Shown here: in pieces, positions 1-9,120 of the stretch | Layout: each line of letters starts with the position of its first letter | Numbering within the stretch: position 1 is the stretch's first letter | Assembly: GCF_900107375.1 (NCBI RefSeq) | Contig: NZ_FNPT01000002.1 | Span: 182,690-246,689 of the forward strand | Source of the DNA: Lysobacter sp. yr284 | Lineage (GTDB): Bacteria > Pseudomonadota > Gammaproteobacteria > Xanthomonadales > Xanthomonadaceae | DNA: 64,000 nucleotides | Reading direction: 5' to 3' | Notes under the pieces: generated by a model | Told to the model about the DNA's origin: nothing | The model's database searches: none | Seen by the model: only the letters and a program-made list of their open reading frames with translations | Program-made: the position numbers and the translations under genes

Positions 1-2
1 TT

Positions 3-90
3 GTGGGAGGGCCTTCAGGCCCGACGCTGTTCGTTCCGGTCGCTGCGCTACATCGGAAACAAAAGCATCGGGGCTCAAGCGCCTCCCTCG
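3..90. repeat. REP-like inverted pair, GGGAGGGC family
   Basis: The left arm (about 3-32) reads gtgggagggccttcaggccc and the right arm (about 65-90) is a degenerate reverse complement around agcatcggggct. The same family recurs at 41905-42010 and 61019-61124. It is intergenic, and each pair could fold into a long hairpin. Confidence 0.7.
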
Positions 91-599
91 CTCGCCCCGG
101 ACGCCTGCGTACGGGCGTCGCGTCGAAACATCGAAACGTTGAAGCGTGTGCGCGCAAGATCGCATCCGTTCTCGTCGATCCCTGCGCCTCGCCGCGAGCG
201 CGCTCGGCCGCCTCATACGCACGCAGATCGCTCCGGCGGCGAAAGCTGAGCGGCAGTTATCCGTTGCGGACGAAAAACCGGGCGGCCGGTCTCGCGGTTA
301 CAAGTCGCGCACACTTTGACGCATCGCATCGGGTATTCCGTGAGCGCGGTCGCGTCCGGACTCGATGCCGGCGCCCGAGCGCAATGCAAATCGCACGATT
401 GCATCCGTACAGTTCCATCCGCATCGTCCGTCGTTCGCCGCCGCCGCCCCCGGGCGCGCGCGCCGCGCGCGCCGCGCCGCTGCGGAACGGTTTAAACAAC
501 TCTTAAAACCCCGAAGTCAGCATCGCGGCGGCGAGCGCTCGTCCGCTGCGGCGCCCGGCTGTCCCGATTCCTTCCCCACCCAATCAGGAACCCTTGTTC
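91..599. other. Intergenic region, no gene supported
   Basis: Several open frames cross this stretch, but none has family similarity I recognise or a ribosome binding site. It holds an AT-rich patch at about 488-508 with a perfect 8-bp palindrome (gtttaaac, 490-497). That patch lies about 100 bp before the next gene and is the most likely promoter region. Confidence 0.5.
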
Positions 600-1403
600 A
601 TGCGCATCGTCCGCATCGTTCCCTTGTTGTTGCTCTCGCTCCCGCTCGCGCTATCGGCCCAAGTCCGCAAACAAGGCGAGGAGCGCGCCGACATGGCGCC
701 GACGAGCTGGAGCGTCGGCATCGCCGCCGGCAGCCGCAACGAGCTCTACGCCGGCGAGGGCAACCACACCCGCGTGATTCCGTTCTTCGGCTACGAGGGC
801 GAGCGTTTCTACTTGCGCGGCATCACCGCCGGCTATTACCTGGTCAAGAGCGACGAATTCGCCTTCGACGTGTTCCTGGGCGGGCGGCTGGACGCGATGG
901 ACCGCAAGGACTTCGGCCGGCGCGAGCTGGCCAAGCGCGGCATCGACCGCGACTTGCTGTCCAACCGCGACGACAGCGTCGACGCCGGCGCCTCGGTGAG
1001 CTGGCGCGGCAGCGCCGGCGAAGTGCAGCTGGAGGTCAAGGCCGACATCCTCGACGTCAGCGGCGGCTACGAGGCCGACCTCAGCTACCGCTACCCGATG
1101 CAGGCCGGCGAGTGGCTGCTGACGCCGGCGGTGGGGGTGAGCTGGATGTCCAAGGACCTGGCCAACTACTACTACGGCACCCTGGACAAGGAAGTGCGGC
1201 GCGGCGTGGTGAGCTATCGCCCCGGCAGCGTCACGATTCCGTCGGTGAGCCTGACCGTGGCGCGGCCGTTCGCGGAGAAGTGGCGCTTCATGGCCAACGT
1301 CGGCTACCAGGTGCTGCCGGACGAGATCAGCGACAGCCCGTTGATCGCCGAGGATACCGACGGCGTGGCGCAGGTGTTCTTCGGAGTGGTGCGCAGCTTC
1401 TGA
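600..1403 (+). CDS. MipA/OmpV family outer membrane protein
   Basis: This 267-residue protein has a Sec signal peptide (hydrophobic residues 7-20, ending LALSA). The rest is a succession of short alternating aromatic/polar strands typical of a transmembrane beta-barrel, and it ends in Phe (VVRSF), the usual outer-membrane assembly signal. Length and pattern fit the MipA/OmpV (MltA-interacting) family, whose members sit in the outer membrane and are linked to murein-hydrolase scaffolding or small-molecule permeability. The ATG at 600 is preferred over the TTG six bases earlier because AGGAA ends nine bases before it. It stands alone and converges with the next gene. Confidence 0.75.
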   Translation: MRIVRIVPLLLLSLPLALSAQVRKQGEERADMAPTSWSVGIAAGSRNELYAGEGNHTRVIPFFGYEGERFYLRGITAGYYLVKSDEFAFDVFLGGRLDAMDRKDFGRRELAKRGIDRDLLSNRDDSVDAGASVSWRGSAGEVQLEVKADILDVSGGYEADLSYRYPMQAGEWLLTPAVGVSWMSKDLANYYYGTLDKEVRRGVVSYRPGSVTIPSVSLTVARPFAEKWRFMANVGYQVLPDEISDSPLIAEDTDGVAQVFFGVVRSF

Positions 1404-1428
1404 TCGCTGCGCGGCGCCCTCGCCGCAA

Positions 1429-1454
1429 CCCCTCTCCCGCATGCGGGAGAGGGG
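1429..1454. terminator. Bidirectional palindromic terminator candidate
   Basis: A perfect 26-base palindrome (arm cccctctcccgca) lies between two convergent genes ending at 1403 and 1495. There is no T-tract. The placement suggests it ends both transcripts; similar GC palindromes occur at other convergent junctions in the window. Confidence 0.5.
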
Positions 1455-1494
1455 GCTTCAGCGTCTTTGCGTCTGCTGCCGGCGCGAGCGCCGC

Positions 1495-2865
1495 TCAGTA
1501 CAGCGGCGTCCCGGCCTCGTACGCTTCCACGAACGCCTGCCAATCCAGCTCCACCTGCTGCGCATACGCGAACGCGAACGCGCGGATCTCCGTCTTCAGC
1601 CCGCTCTTGCTCGTCACCGCCTCGCTGACCTGCTTGTCGATGCTGTAGCTCACCACCGAGCTGTCGTAGTCCTGGTCGGCCAGCGCGTGCGCGCTCGCCA
1701 GGGCCTGGCCGAGATAACCCGCGGCGGTGTCGAGCTTGCCGGCGCTGTCGAGCTTGGCCGGGTCGAAGTCTTCCTGGAACGGCGATTTCTCGTGCACGTA
1801 GAACGGCACCCCGGCGACGCTGGCATGGCCGATCAACACCTCGGCGTTGCTCACCTGGGCCTTGGCCGTGCGCGCCACGCGCAGGCCTTCGTGGCTGTCG
1901 TAGGCGGCGGCCGGCAGGCGCCCCGGCGCGGCCGCGGCGACCGCGCTGGCGGCTTCCTGCTTGAACTCCAGGATCACATCGTCGGAGGTCGCCGACGTCG
2001 CGCCTTCGAGCAAGGCGTAGTAGCGCGCGCGGCCGAGGCTGCCGACGCCGGAGCCGAGCTTCTGGCGCACGTCCTTGAGCGTGTAGAACGCGGCCGGATA
2101 GCGCTTGGACGCGGCGATCGAGGACACGTAGCCGGCCATCGCCGTATTGACCGCGCTGTAGGTCGCCGCCGGCACCGCGACCAGGTTCGGCAGCGCCTGG
2201 AAGCGGCGCGCGCCGCCGCTGACCGCGGTGTACTTCGACAACAGACTGGCGCGGGTCTTGCCGTCGGCCTTGCCGATGGTGTCGTCGACCGCGCCGGTGG
2301 TGCTGTCCTTGTCCAGGCGGAAGCCGCTTTCGCCGTTGTTGCCCTTGAACTCGCCCATCTGGTCGACGTACTTGCCGACCAGGGTGTCGATGGCGGTGCC
2401 GATGGCGGCATCGCTCAAGCCGTTGTCGTGGCCGGCCAGGACCAGGCTGGCCGCGAGCCGGCGCAGGTCCCACACGTACTGGCCGAGGTAGCCCTCGTCG
2501 AAGTCGGCGACCTTGAACACCGCCTTGCCGCTGCTGTCGCGCGCGGCGTCGAAGTTGCCCAGGTGCATGTCGCCGCCGATCCAGGTGTAGCCGGTCTGCG
2601 CGCTGGCGTAGGCCGAGCCGGGCAGGGTGGTCATGTCCTGGAAGAACAGGTGCGCGGTGCCGCGATAGAAGGCGAACGGGCCGTCGGCCATGGTCGCCAG
2701 CTTGGTGTCGAGCTCGCCGCTGGCGGTGGCGGCGTAGGGATGGTTATGGTCGCGGATCTGCTGCACGACCCAACTCTTGCGCGCGCTGGCGGCGTCGGCG
2801 GGGACCTGCGCGCAGGCGGCGCTGACCAGGGCGAGGGCGAGCAACGAGGTACGGATCGACGGCAT
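1495..2865 (-). CDS. DUF2252 family protein, exported
   Basis: This 456-residue protein has an N-terminal signal peptide (hydrophobic 7-18, AACAQ near 16-20). The core carries the DUF2252 hallmarks: GGDMHLGNF at about 98-105, like the catalytic loop of aminoglycoside-phosphotransferase-like kinases, then ADFDEG at 120-125 and WDLRRLAAS at 132-140. DUF2252 is distantly kinase-like and has no established substrate. Export to the periplasm is unusual for an ATP-dependent kinase, so a non-kinase role is possible. The ATG at 2865 was chosen over an in-frame upstream codon because the signal peptide starts there. Confidence 0.75.
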   Translation of the reverse strand: MPSIRTSLLALALVSAACAQVPADAASARKSWVVQQIRDHNHPYAATASGELDTKLATMADGPFAFYRGTAHLFFQDMTTLPGSAYASAQTGYTWIGGDMHLGNFDAARDSSGKAVFKVADFDEGYLGQYVWDLRRLAASLVLAGHDNGLSDAAIGTAIDTLVGKYVDQMGEFKGNNGESGFRLDKDSTTGAVDDTIGKADGKTRASLLSKYTAVSGGARRFQALPNLVAVPAATYSAVNTAMAGYVSSIAASKRYPAAFYTLKDVRQKLGSGVGSLGRARYYALLEGATSATSDDVILEFKQEAASAVAAAAPGRLPAAAYDSHEGLRVARTAKAQVSNAEVLIGHASVAGVPFYVHEKSPFQEDFDPAKLDSAGKLDTAAGYLGQALASAHALADQDYDSSVVSYSIDKQVSEAVTSKSGLKTEIRAFAFAYAQQVELDWQAFVEAYEAGTPLY

Positions 2866-3059
2866 GCGGGCAGTCCTTGGAAGAGCGCCGCGCGGGCACG
2901 GCGGCGCGGCCGAGTCGACCACCGGCATGTGTCAGTGGCGTGAATCGGAGCGCTACGGCGGGCGGGCGCGGCGGCCGCGCGACTGGCGCGGCGGCGCGAA
3001 ATCGGGTTGCATGGGGCCCGCAACCCCCTGCGGCGAAAGCCCGAACAAGGACGCTCTGG

Positions 3060-4076
3060 ATGAAATGGCTGCGCCGATTGTCGTTGCTCCTGGCCGTGGT
3101 CGCTGCGGCGGCCGCGGCGCTGCTGTTCGCCGTGGTCCAGCCCGGCGTGGGCCCGCGCACCTCGTCGCCGCCGGCCGCCGACGCGCAGCGCCTGCGCGAC
3201 GACGTCAAGCGATTGTCGGTGGACTTCTATCCGCGCAGCTACGACCGGCCCGGCCAGCTCGACCAGGTCTCGGCCTGGCTGCATGAGGAGTTCGAGCGCG
3301 CCGGCGCGCGGGTGAGCTACCAGCCGGTGACCGTGGAGGGGCAGGCCTATCGCAACGTGGTCGCGCGCTTCGGTCCCCAGGACGGGCCGCTGCGGGTGAT
3401 CGGCGCGCACTACGATTCCTTCGCCGAAACCGGGGTCGACAGCGGCGACGAACGCGGCTACTCGCCGCGCACCCACACCCCCGGCGCCGACGACAACGCC
3501 AGCGGCGTCGCCGGCCTGCTGGAACTGGCGCGCATGCTCGGCCGCGCGCCGCCGTCGCGGCCGATCGAACTGGTGGCCTACACCCTGGAAGAGCCGCCGC
3601 ACTTCCGCAGCGAGCACATGGGCAGCGCCTGGCATGCGCGCGCGCTGCGCGCGTCCGGGCGCGAGGTCGAGTACATGCTGTCGTTGGAGATGATCGGCCG
3701 CTTCAGCGACCGTCCCGGCAGCCAGACCTATCCCGTGCGCGGCATGCACCGGTTGTATTCGGACCGCGGCGATTTCGTGGTCGTGGTCGGCCGCATGGGC
3801 GACTTCGGCCTGACCCGCAAGGTCAAGGCGGCGATGGCCGGGGCCACGCCGCTGCCGGTGCATTCGATCAACGCGCCGCCGCTGCTGGTGCAGGGCGTGG
3901 ATTTCTCCGATCACCTCTCGTACTGGCGCGAAGGCTTCCCGGCGCTGATGGTCGGCGACACCGCGTTCCTGCGCAGCCACCGCTATCACCAGGCCGACGA
4001 TACCTACCAGACCCTGGACTACGCGCGCATGGCGCAGGTGGTGCAGGGCGCGTACGCGGCGGCGACGGGGCCGTAG
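3060..4076 (+). CDS. M28 family zinc metallopeptidase
   Basis: This 338-residue peptidase begins with a membrane anchor or uncleaved signal (hydrophobic 7-26 after KWLRR). Zinc-site motifs of M28 aminopeptidases appear in order: GAHYDS (H117, D119), GADDNASG (D144) and TLEEPPHF (E177-E178, general base and ligand). The His late in the protein within LRSHRYHQADD likely supplies another ligand. It probably trims peptides from their N-terminus at the periplasmic face. The ATG at 3060 is chosen because it opens directly onto the positively charged signal; the longer open frame has no signal. Upstream it is divergent from the DUF2252 gene. Confidence 0.85.
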   Translation: MKWLRRLSLLLAVVAAAAAALLFAVVQPGVGPRTSSPPAADAQRLRDDVKRLSVDFYPRSYDRPGQLDQVSAWLHEEFERAGARVSYQPVTVEGQAYRNVVARFGPQDGPLRVIGAHYDSFAETGVDSGDERGYSPRTHTPGADDNASGVAGLLELARMLGRAPPSRPIELVAYTLEEPPHFRSEHMGSAWHARALRASGREVEYMLSLEMIGRFSDRPGSQTYPVRGMHRLYSDRGDFVVVVGRMGDFGLTRKVKAAMAGATPLPVHSINAPPLLVQGVDFSDHLSYWREGFPALMVGDTAFLRSHRYHQADDTYQTLDYARMAQVVQGAYAAATGP

Positions 4077-4131
4077 CGCGGCGCCGCCATCGGCTAACAT
4101 TCGCCGAGACGACCCACGCCCGGCAGGCGCG

Positions 4132-4569
4132 ATGAGCGAGAGCGACGCAAGCGCGAATGCGGAACCGGCGGTCACCCGGATGGAAGCGACGCCGGATCCC
4201 GCGCACGGCTGGGTCTTCGACCGCCGCCGGCGGTTTTTCCGCGCGACGGTGCGGATCGTGTTTCTCGAGCGCGTCGTCGCCTACCGCTCGCCGTTGCGCT
4301 GGAGCCGGTTGAACATCGAGGGCGGGGAAGAAGGCTGGAGCCTGGGCTTCGCCGAATTCGTCATGCGGCGGCTGGACGGCGAGGAAATCTTCGAGGCCGG
4401 ACAGGTGGTGGAACTGGCGCTGGACCTCTACGAAAAGCTCGCCGACGACCCCGAACTGGACGAGTTCCCGGCGGGGCCGGCGACATTGTCCATCGGCTTC
4501 GACCTGTACGCGCGCGACCGCCGGAGCGACACGGGGTTGTACGTCGAGATCCCGATCGAAGTGATCTGA
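4132..4569 (+). CDS. Hypothetical protein, 145 aa, cytoplasmic
   Basis: I do not recognise this protein. It has no signal peptide or membrane segment. The first 25 residues are polar and probably disordered, followed by a compact alpha/beta region rich in acidic and aromatic residues (GWVFDRRRRFFRATVRIVFL, about 26-45). An acidic helix, LYEKLADDPELDEFP, and a beta-rich end follow. It lies 55 bp after the M28 peptidase and ends 22 bp from a convergent gene. Codon use matches its neighbours, so it is probably native. Confidence 0.6.
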   Translation: MSESDASANAEPAVTRMEATPDPAHGWVFDRRRRFFRATVRIVFLERVVAYRSPLRWSRLNIEGGEEGWSLGFAEFVMRRLDGEEIFEAGQVVELALDLYEKLADDPELDEFPAGPATLSIGFDLYARDRRSDTGLYVEIPIEVI

Positions 4570-4591
4570 GCGCGCCGGCCGGTCGATCCGA

Positions 4592-5128
4592 TCAATCGAT
4601 CCGGTACACCCGCGCCTTCGGCATGTCCTCGTCGACCTGCAGGAACCAGCGCCCGGCCACGCCCGGCACCACCACGATCTCGGGCTTGAGCATCGGCTTC
4701 TTCAGGCTCATGCGGCCCTTGAGCACCTTCCACTGCTGGCCGTTCTCCAGCTCGAACACGGTGCCCGGCTCCCAGCCGCTGACGTCGTGCTTGAGCCGGC
4801 TCTTGATCGGCTCGTCGTTGAGGCCGATGAACTGGCCCGCGCCGGGGCTGCGTTCGCGCGGCGCGCCGGCGCCGACCTGCGGGCCGGCGTCCTCGGCGTT
4901 GGCCTGCGCGTCGGCCGGGGCGGCGGCCGCGGCGGTGCGCGCGGCGCCTTCGTCGGCGTCGCGCAGCATGCGGTTGAGCTTGGCCAGTTGCTCCTCGCTC
5001 AGGCCGACCTCCTGCAACTGCTGCGGGGTCAGCCGCCGTTCGATCTCGACATAGGGTTTGCGCGCCTGCGCGGCGAAGGACAGCAGGAACAGGGCCAGCA
5101 GCACGGACGCGAGCTTGAACGGACGCAT
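4592..5128 (-). CDS. Hypothetical periplasmic protein, 178 aa
   Basis: A Sec signal peptide (hydrophobic 7-20, ending FAAQA) precedes a helical segment with LTPQQLQEVGLSEEQL (about 30-47). A low-complexity Ala/Pro linker (about 60-95) follows, then a beta-rich C-terminal domain containing WEPGTVFELENGQQW and a closing FLQVDEDMPKARVYRID. This build suggests a small periplasmic binding or inhibitor-like module, but no family is recognised. The ATG at 5128 is used because it directly precedes the signal; 17 further in-frame codons upstream have no signal character. Confidence 0.65.
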   Translation of the reverse strand: MRPFKLASVLLALFLLSFAAQARKPYVEIERRLTPQQLQEVGLSEEQLAKLNRMLRDADEGAARTAAAAAPADAQANAEDAGPQVGAGAPRERSPGAGQFIGLNDEPIKSRLKHDVSGWEPGTVFELENGQQWKVLKGRMSLKKPMLKPEIVVVPGVAGRWFLQVDEDMPKARVYRID

Positions 5129-5535
5129 GGGGGATCGCCTGGGAATCGCTTGGAGGGAGGGGCGGGTGGACAGGTCCAATGCCGGGACCGCGGCCGCGCC
5201 GCTGAGCGCAATTTATGGCTGTTTCGTGACAGTGCGGCGACAGCGCCCCGGCCGCGCGGGTACGCCGGCGTTCCGCGCAGTCCGCGGCGGTCGCACGGGC
5301 CGGCGGTATCGGCCGTGACCGCGGCCGGCAAGTGCGGGTGATCGAGCCGGCGGCGCGGCCGCGACGCCCGCGCCGCCGGTTCAGCGCGGCGGTCACGAAG
5401 CGCGGCGGCGATTGCTACGCCGGTCGCGGAACCGGAAAACGCCTCGCCGCGCGTGCGCGCGGTCAAGCTTCGCCGGATCGCCGCCTGGCTAGCGTGTGCC
5501 GCCGCCGATCCGGCGGTGTCAGGAGGACAGCCCCC
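5129..5535. other. Divergent intergenic region
   Basis: There is no gene here. An AT-richer patch at about 5208-5230 sits roughly 80-100 bp before the minus-strand gene start and is its likely promoter. On the other side, tagcgt at about 5490 may serve as a -10 element for the plus-strand gene at 5536. No long repeat was found. Confidence 0.4.
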
Positions 5536-5811
5536 ATGAAGCACCTTTCCAAGCGTTCCGCGCTCGCCCCGCTGCTGCTCGCCGCCGCCCTGTTCGCGCC
5601 CGCCGCCTCGGCCGAACCGCACACCAACCTCGTCTACGGCAGCGGCGCCTGGGGCGACGAGACCACCGCCACCGTCATCGCCATCAACCAGGCGATCACC
5701 GTGTGCCAGCAGTCCGGCGGCAGCGTCCTGTTCGGCTACACCGTGGTCTCGCGCCAGTTCATCCATCCGAACTGGGGCATCACCGTGGCGATCCGCTGCC
5801 AGTACCCCTGA
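5536..5811 (+). CDS. Small exported protein, 91 aa
   Basis: A signal peptide (residues 1-26, KHLSKRS then hydrophobic, ending AASA) leads to a mature protein of about 65 residues rich in Gly, Thr, Val and aromatics. It has two Cys (in TVCQQSG and IRCQYP) that could form one disulfide. An excellent Shine-Dalgarno, AGGAGG at 5521-5526, lies nine bases before the ATG, so the start is secure. No family is recognised. Small disulfide-bonded secreted proteins of this size are often inhibitors or surface factors, but nothing here proves a function. Confidence 0.7.
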   Translation: MKHLSKRSALAPLLLAAALFAPAASAEPHTNLVYGSGAWGDETTATVIAINQAITVCQQSGGSVLFGYTVVSRQFIHPNWGITVAIRCQYP

Positions 5812-5918
5812 GCGCAGCGGCGCATCGCACCGCCGCGACGGCGGCGCGATGCGCGCCGGCGTTGGGCGTGGATGAGCAACACGCACGCGCATGCCGGCGC
5901 GCGCTCGGCGCGGACACG

Positions 5919-5944
5919 ACGAGGGCCCCGCGCGGGGCCCTCGT
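5919..5944. terminator. Perfect GC palindrome between convergent genes
   Basis: A 26-base perfect palindrome (arm acgagggccccgc) sits between genes ending at 5811 (+) and 5975 (-). It probably terminates both. There is no U-tract on either strand. Confidence 0.55.
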
Positions 5945-5974
5945 GGCGCTTCGAGCCTGAGGCGGGGCGAGCGG

Positions 5975-7957
5975 TTATAAGCGCCAGCCCAGCACGTTCC
6001 AATGCCAGGCCGCCCACGCGGCCAGCGCGAAGGCCAGCACCGCGGCGACATGGCGCAGCTTGCGCCAGCGGCCGAACTCGCGCGTGCGCAGCGCCGGCCA
6101 CAGCAGGGCGACATCGGCCAGGGTCAGCGCCAGCGGCAGCGTGCCCAGCCACAGCGCCGCGCGCAGCAATCCGCCCGGATAGCTGAAGACCGCGGCGTTG
6201 CCGGCGGAGACCAACTGCACCAGGGCGACGGCGAAGGCGAGCGCGAACGCGATCCAGGCCGCGGCGGTGAACGCGAGCCAGCGCGCGCTGCGGTCCGCCG
6301 CCGCGTCCGCGCGCGGCTGGCGCCGGCGCAGCCATTGCCCGGCCAACACGCCCAGCGCGGCCAGCACCGCCAACGCCAGCGACGCATACAAGGTGTTGGC
6401 GCTGTCCAGCGCGCCGGCGCGGTCGAACACGTCGTGGCCGTAGGGCGAGACGAAACCGGTCACGCGGCCGTTCTCGCGCAGGAACACCAGCCGGTCCGGG
6501 CCTTCCACGGCGCGGAACACGTCGGGTTTCTCGGCCGCCCAGCGCGAGGTTTCCTCGCCGGCGGACAAGGTCAGGTAGCCGTCGGCGGTGACGCCGATTT
6601 CGGCGTTGGTCGCGGTCAGCAGCTTCTCGAAGCGGCGGTAGTTGCGGCGCTCGCCGAGGTAGCGGCCCAGGTAGGGCTGGGCCGCGGCGGCCGCGCCCGG
6701 CGCCGGCAGCGCGGCCGGGCGCGCGCGGGCGAAGTAGCGTTGCAGCAACAGCCCGGGCAGTTCCGCGGCCAGGCGCCGACCGCTGTCGGTGTTGGTGGAG
6801 ACGAACACGCCGAAGCCCAGTTCCGGCACCGCCACCAGGTTGGAGTGGAAATACAGGGTGGCGCCGCCGTGCTCCAGGCTCAGCACCTGGCCGTAGCGGT
6901 GGCGGAAGAAGCCGTAGGCCAGGCCGGTGGCGTCGGGCGCGTTGGCGAACAGCGGCGCGCCTTCGAGCCGGGCGAACGCCGTCGCCGGCACGATCCGGCG
7001 GCCGTCGAGTTCGCCGCGGCCCAGCAGCATGCGCAGGTAGCGGGCCATGTCGGCGGCGTCGCTGGACACCGAGCCGGCCGGCGCGAGTTGCGCGATGTAT
7101 TCGAAGTCGCGTTTTTCGAAGCCGCCGTGCTTGCGCTCGTAGCCGTCCGACCACAGCCCGGCGAAGGCCGCGCCGCTGTCGCGCGGGTCGTGCTTGCCCA
7201 GCGGCTCGCGGAAGGTGGTGCGGCGCATGCCCATCGGCTGGAACAGGTCGCGTTCGATCAGCGCCTCGAACGGCACGCCCGCGGTTTGCGCCAGCACCGC
7301 GCCGAGCAGGGCCACGCTGTAGTTCGAGTACACCGCGTGGGTCCCGGGCTCGCGCACGCGCGCGGGGCGGTGGCGCTGCAGGTAGTCGGCCAGGGTCAGC
7401 GCGTGCTGCGGGTTCTGGGCGAACAGGTGGCCGAAGGCGGAATCCTCGTAGCCGGCGGTGTGGGTCAGCAGGTGGCGCAGCCGCACCGGTTTGTAGCCGT
7501 CGTCGGGCAGCTTCAGCGCCGGCGGCAGGTAGTCGTTGACCGGCGCGTCCAGCGACAGTTTGCCGGCATCGATCAGCGTGAGCGCTTCCAGGTAGGTGAA
7601 GGTCTTGGACACCGAGCCGATCCGGAACAAGGTCGCCTCCGGCGTCACTGCGCGCGCCGGTTTCTGCCCGGCCGTGCCGTAGCCGCGCAGCAGCAGCGGG
7701 CCTTGCGCATCGACCACGGCGACGGTGGCGCCGGCGATGCCGTAGCGGCGGCGGTAGGCCTCGACCACGCCGTCGACGTAGGCGCCCAGTTCGGCCGGGT
7801 CCAGGCGCGCGGCGGCGGCCGGCGTCGAAGGCGCAGCGCTTGCGGGCGCGACGGTCGATGGCGCCGCGGGCGTTTGCGCCAGCGGCTGCGCGCCGGCGGA
7901 AGCGGCGAGCGTCAGTGCTGCGAACAGCAGGTAAGAGCGAAGGCGGGACAGGCGCAT
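5975..7957 (-). CDS. Serine hydrolase (beta-lactamase/DD-peptidase fold) with C-terminal membrane domain
   Basis: This 660-residue protein has a signal peptide (to about 23) and an Ala/Pro linker. A class C/PBP-like serine hydrolase domain follows, with SxxK as S115-V-S-K118, the tyrosine motif YSN near residue 210 and HGGATLYF downstream. An insertion domain comes next, and the last roughly 140 residues hold three to four membrane helices. The family includes D-aminopeptidases, DD-peptidases and esterases that cut peptides in the periplasm. It is the last gene of the dgc run, 14 bp after the transporter, so cleavage of D-amino-acid-containing peptides is a reasonable inference. The membrane domain would tether the catalytic domain. 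Confidence 0.85.
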   Translation of the reverse strand: MRLSRLRSYLLFAALTLAASAGAQPLAQTPAAPSTVAPASAAPSTPAAAARLDPAELGAYVDGVVEAYRRRYGIAGATVAVVDAQGPLLLRGYGTAGQKPARAVTPEATLFRIGSVSKTFTYLEALTLIDAGKLSLDAPVNDYLPPALKLPDDGYKPVRLRHLLTHTAGYEDSAFGHLFAQNPQHALTLADYLQRHRPARVREPGTHAVYSNYSVALLGAVLAQTAGVPFEALIERDLFQPMGMRRTTFREPLGKHDPRDSGAAFAGLWSDGYERKHGGFEKRDFEYIAQLAPAGSVSSDAADMARYLRMLLGRGELDGRRIVPATAFARLEGAPLFANAPDATGLAYGFFRHRYGQVLSLEHGGATLYFHSNLVAVPELGFGVFVSTNTDSGRRLAAELPGLLLQRYFARARPAALPAPGAAAAAQPYLGRYLGERRNYRRFEKLLTATNAEIGVTADGYLTLSAGEETSRWAAEKPDVFRAVEGPDRLVFLRENGRVTGFVSPYGHDVFDRAGALDSANTLYASLALAVLAALGVLAGQWLRRRQPRADAAADRSARWLAFTAAAWIAFALAFAVALVQLVSAGNAAVFSYPGGLLRAALWLGTLPLALTLADVALLWPALRTREFGRWRKLRHVAAVLAFALAAWAAWHWNVLGWRL

Positions 7958-7971
7958 GGCGTCCTCGACGG

Positions 7972-9120
7972 TCAATGGTGGGAGGGGAGAATCGGCGCGA
8001 GAGGGGCCGGCGCCGGATCGCGGCGCCACAGCAGCCACACGCCGCGGGTCAGCAGCGGCAGCACGTACACCGCCAGCAACAGATAGGACAGGCCGCGATA
8101 ACCGCTGGCGATCAATGCGACCAGGCCGACGCGGTCGGCCAGGAACACCGAGCCCAGCAACAGCGCCGCGGCCAGCGCCAGCCGCGCGCGCGGCGGCCAC
8201 GGCCGGCCGCGGCGCGCGCGCCAGGCCGCGGCGGCGCGTTCGTTGATCGCGTGCACCGCGCCGGCGCCGCTTTCGAGCAATGCGGCGAACACCATCAGCT
8301 GGAACAGCGCATGGAACCACGGCCGACCGAGCCGTTGCAGCAGGTAGTCCGACGGCAGCGCCGCGTCGGCGACCTGGGCCTGGAAGCCGATCATGCACAC
8401 GAAGAACGCCAGCGCCGGCAGCATCGCCAGCGGCCCGGCGATGAGGCCGGCGACGGCGGCGTCGCGGCGGCCGGCGAAGTGCCGCGCTACCGGCAGGATC
8501 ACCACCGCGCCGACCAAGTTGTAGCCGGCGTAGGTCAGGCCGTCGCCGAGCCAGCCGGCGGCCGGCGCGGCCGGCGCGGCGAACGCGGCCTGGATGCGGT
8601 CGCCGAACGCCGACAGCGCCAGCGCCGCGAACAGCGCATAGACGCCGTAGAGGAACACCGACACCCACTTGAACACGCGTTCCACCGATTCGTTGCCGAA
8701 GCTCACCACCGCCGCGATCGCCGCGACCAGGCAGGCGGCGCCGGCCAGCGGCGGCCAGCCGAACAAGGCCTGGCCGATCGCGCCGGCGGCGGCGCCGAAC
8801 ACCGCCAGCAGCACGATCAGCAGCGCCAGGTAGGCCAGCTCGAACGTCCACCACAGCGGCCCGAGCAGGCGCTGGAAGAAACTGCGGTAGTCGAAACTGC
8901 GCAGCGCCTGGGCCAGGACGAAGGTGAGCATGCACACCAGGCTCCACAGCGCGGTCGCCGCGGCCATCGCGTACACGCCGCCCCACGGGCCGGCGGGCAG
9001 GAAGAACTCGACCAGTTCGCGTCCGGTCGCATAGCCGCCGCCGATCACCACCGCCTTGAACGCGAAGCCCGGCAGCAGATAGCGCTGGAACCACGAGCCC
9101 GGCGCCGCGCCTGCGCTCAC
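7972..9120 (-). CDS. YkvI-like membrane transporter
   Basis: This 382-residue integral membrane protein has about ten hydrophobic helices. It begins with the glycine-rich GGGYATGRELVEFF, an unwound-helix feature seen in LeuT/APC-fold carriers and in the YkvI family. The start is a GTG whose GTGA overlaps the stop of dgcN (9117-9120), meaning tight translational coupling. In this operon it is the obvious inner-membrane carrier for the amino acid or peptide that DgcN/DgcA process. The substrate is not known for this family, so that is inference. Confidence 0.75.
   Translation of the reverse strand: MSAGAAPGSWFQRYLLPGFAFKAVVIGGGYATGRELVEFFLPAGPWGGVYAMAAATALWSLVCMLTFVLAQALRSFDYRSFFQRLLGPLWWTFELAYLALLIVLLAVFGAAAGAIGQALFGWPPLAGAACLVAAIAAVVSFGNESVERVFKWVSVFLYGVYALFAALALSAFGDRIQAAFAAPAAPAAGWLGDGLTYAGYNLVGAVVILPVARHFAGRRDAAVAGLIAGPLAMLPALAFFVCMIGFQAQVADAALPSDYLLQRLGRPWFHALFQLMVFAALLESGAGAVHAINERAAAAWRARRGRPWPPRARLALAAALLLGSVFLADRVGLVALIASGYRGLSYLLLAVYVLPLLTRGVWLLWRRDPAPAPLAPILPSHH

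Noticed and set aside
257-499. Small minus-strand frame near the left edge
   Set aside because: Arg/Ala-rich, no ribosome binding site, and overlapped by equally long frames in other phases.
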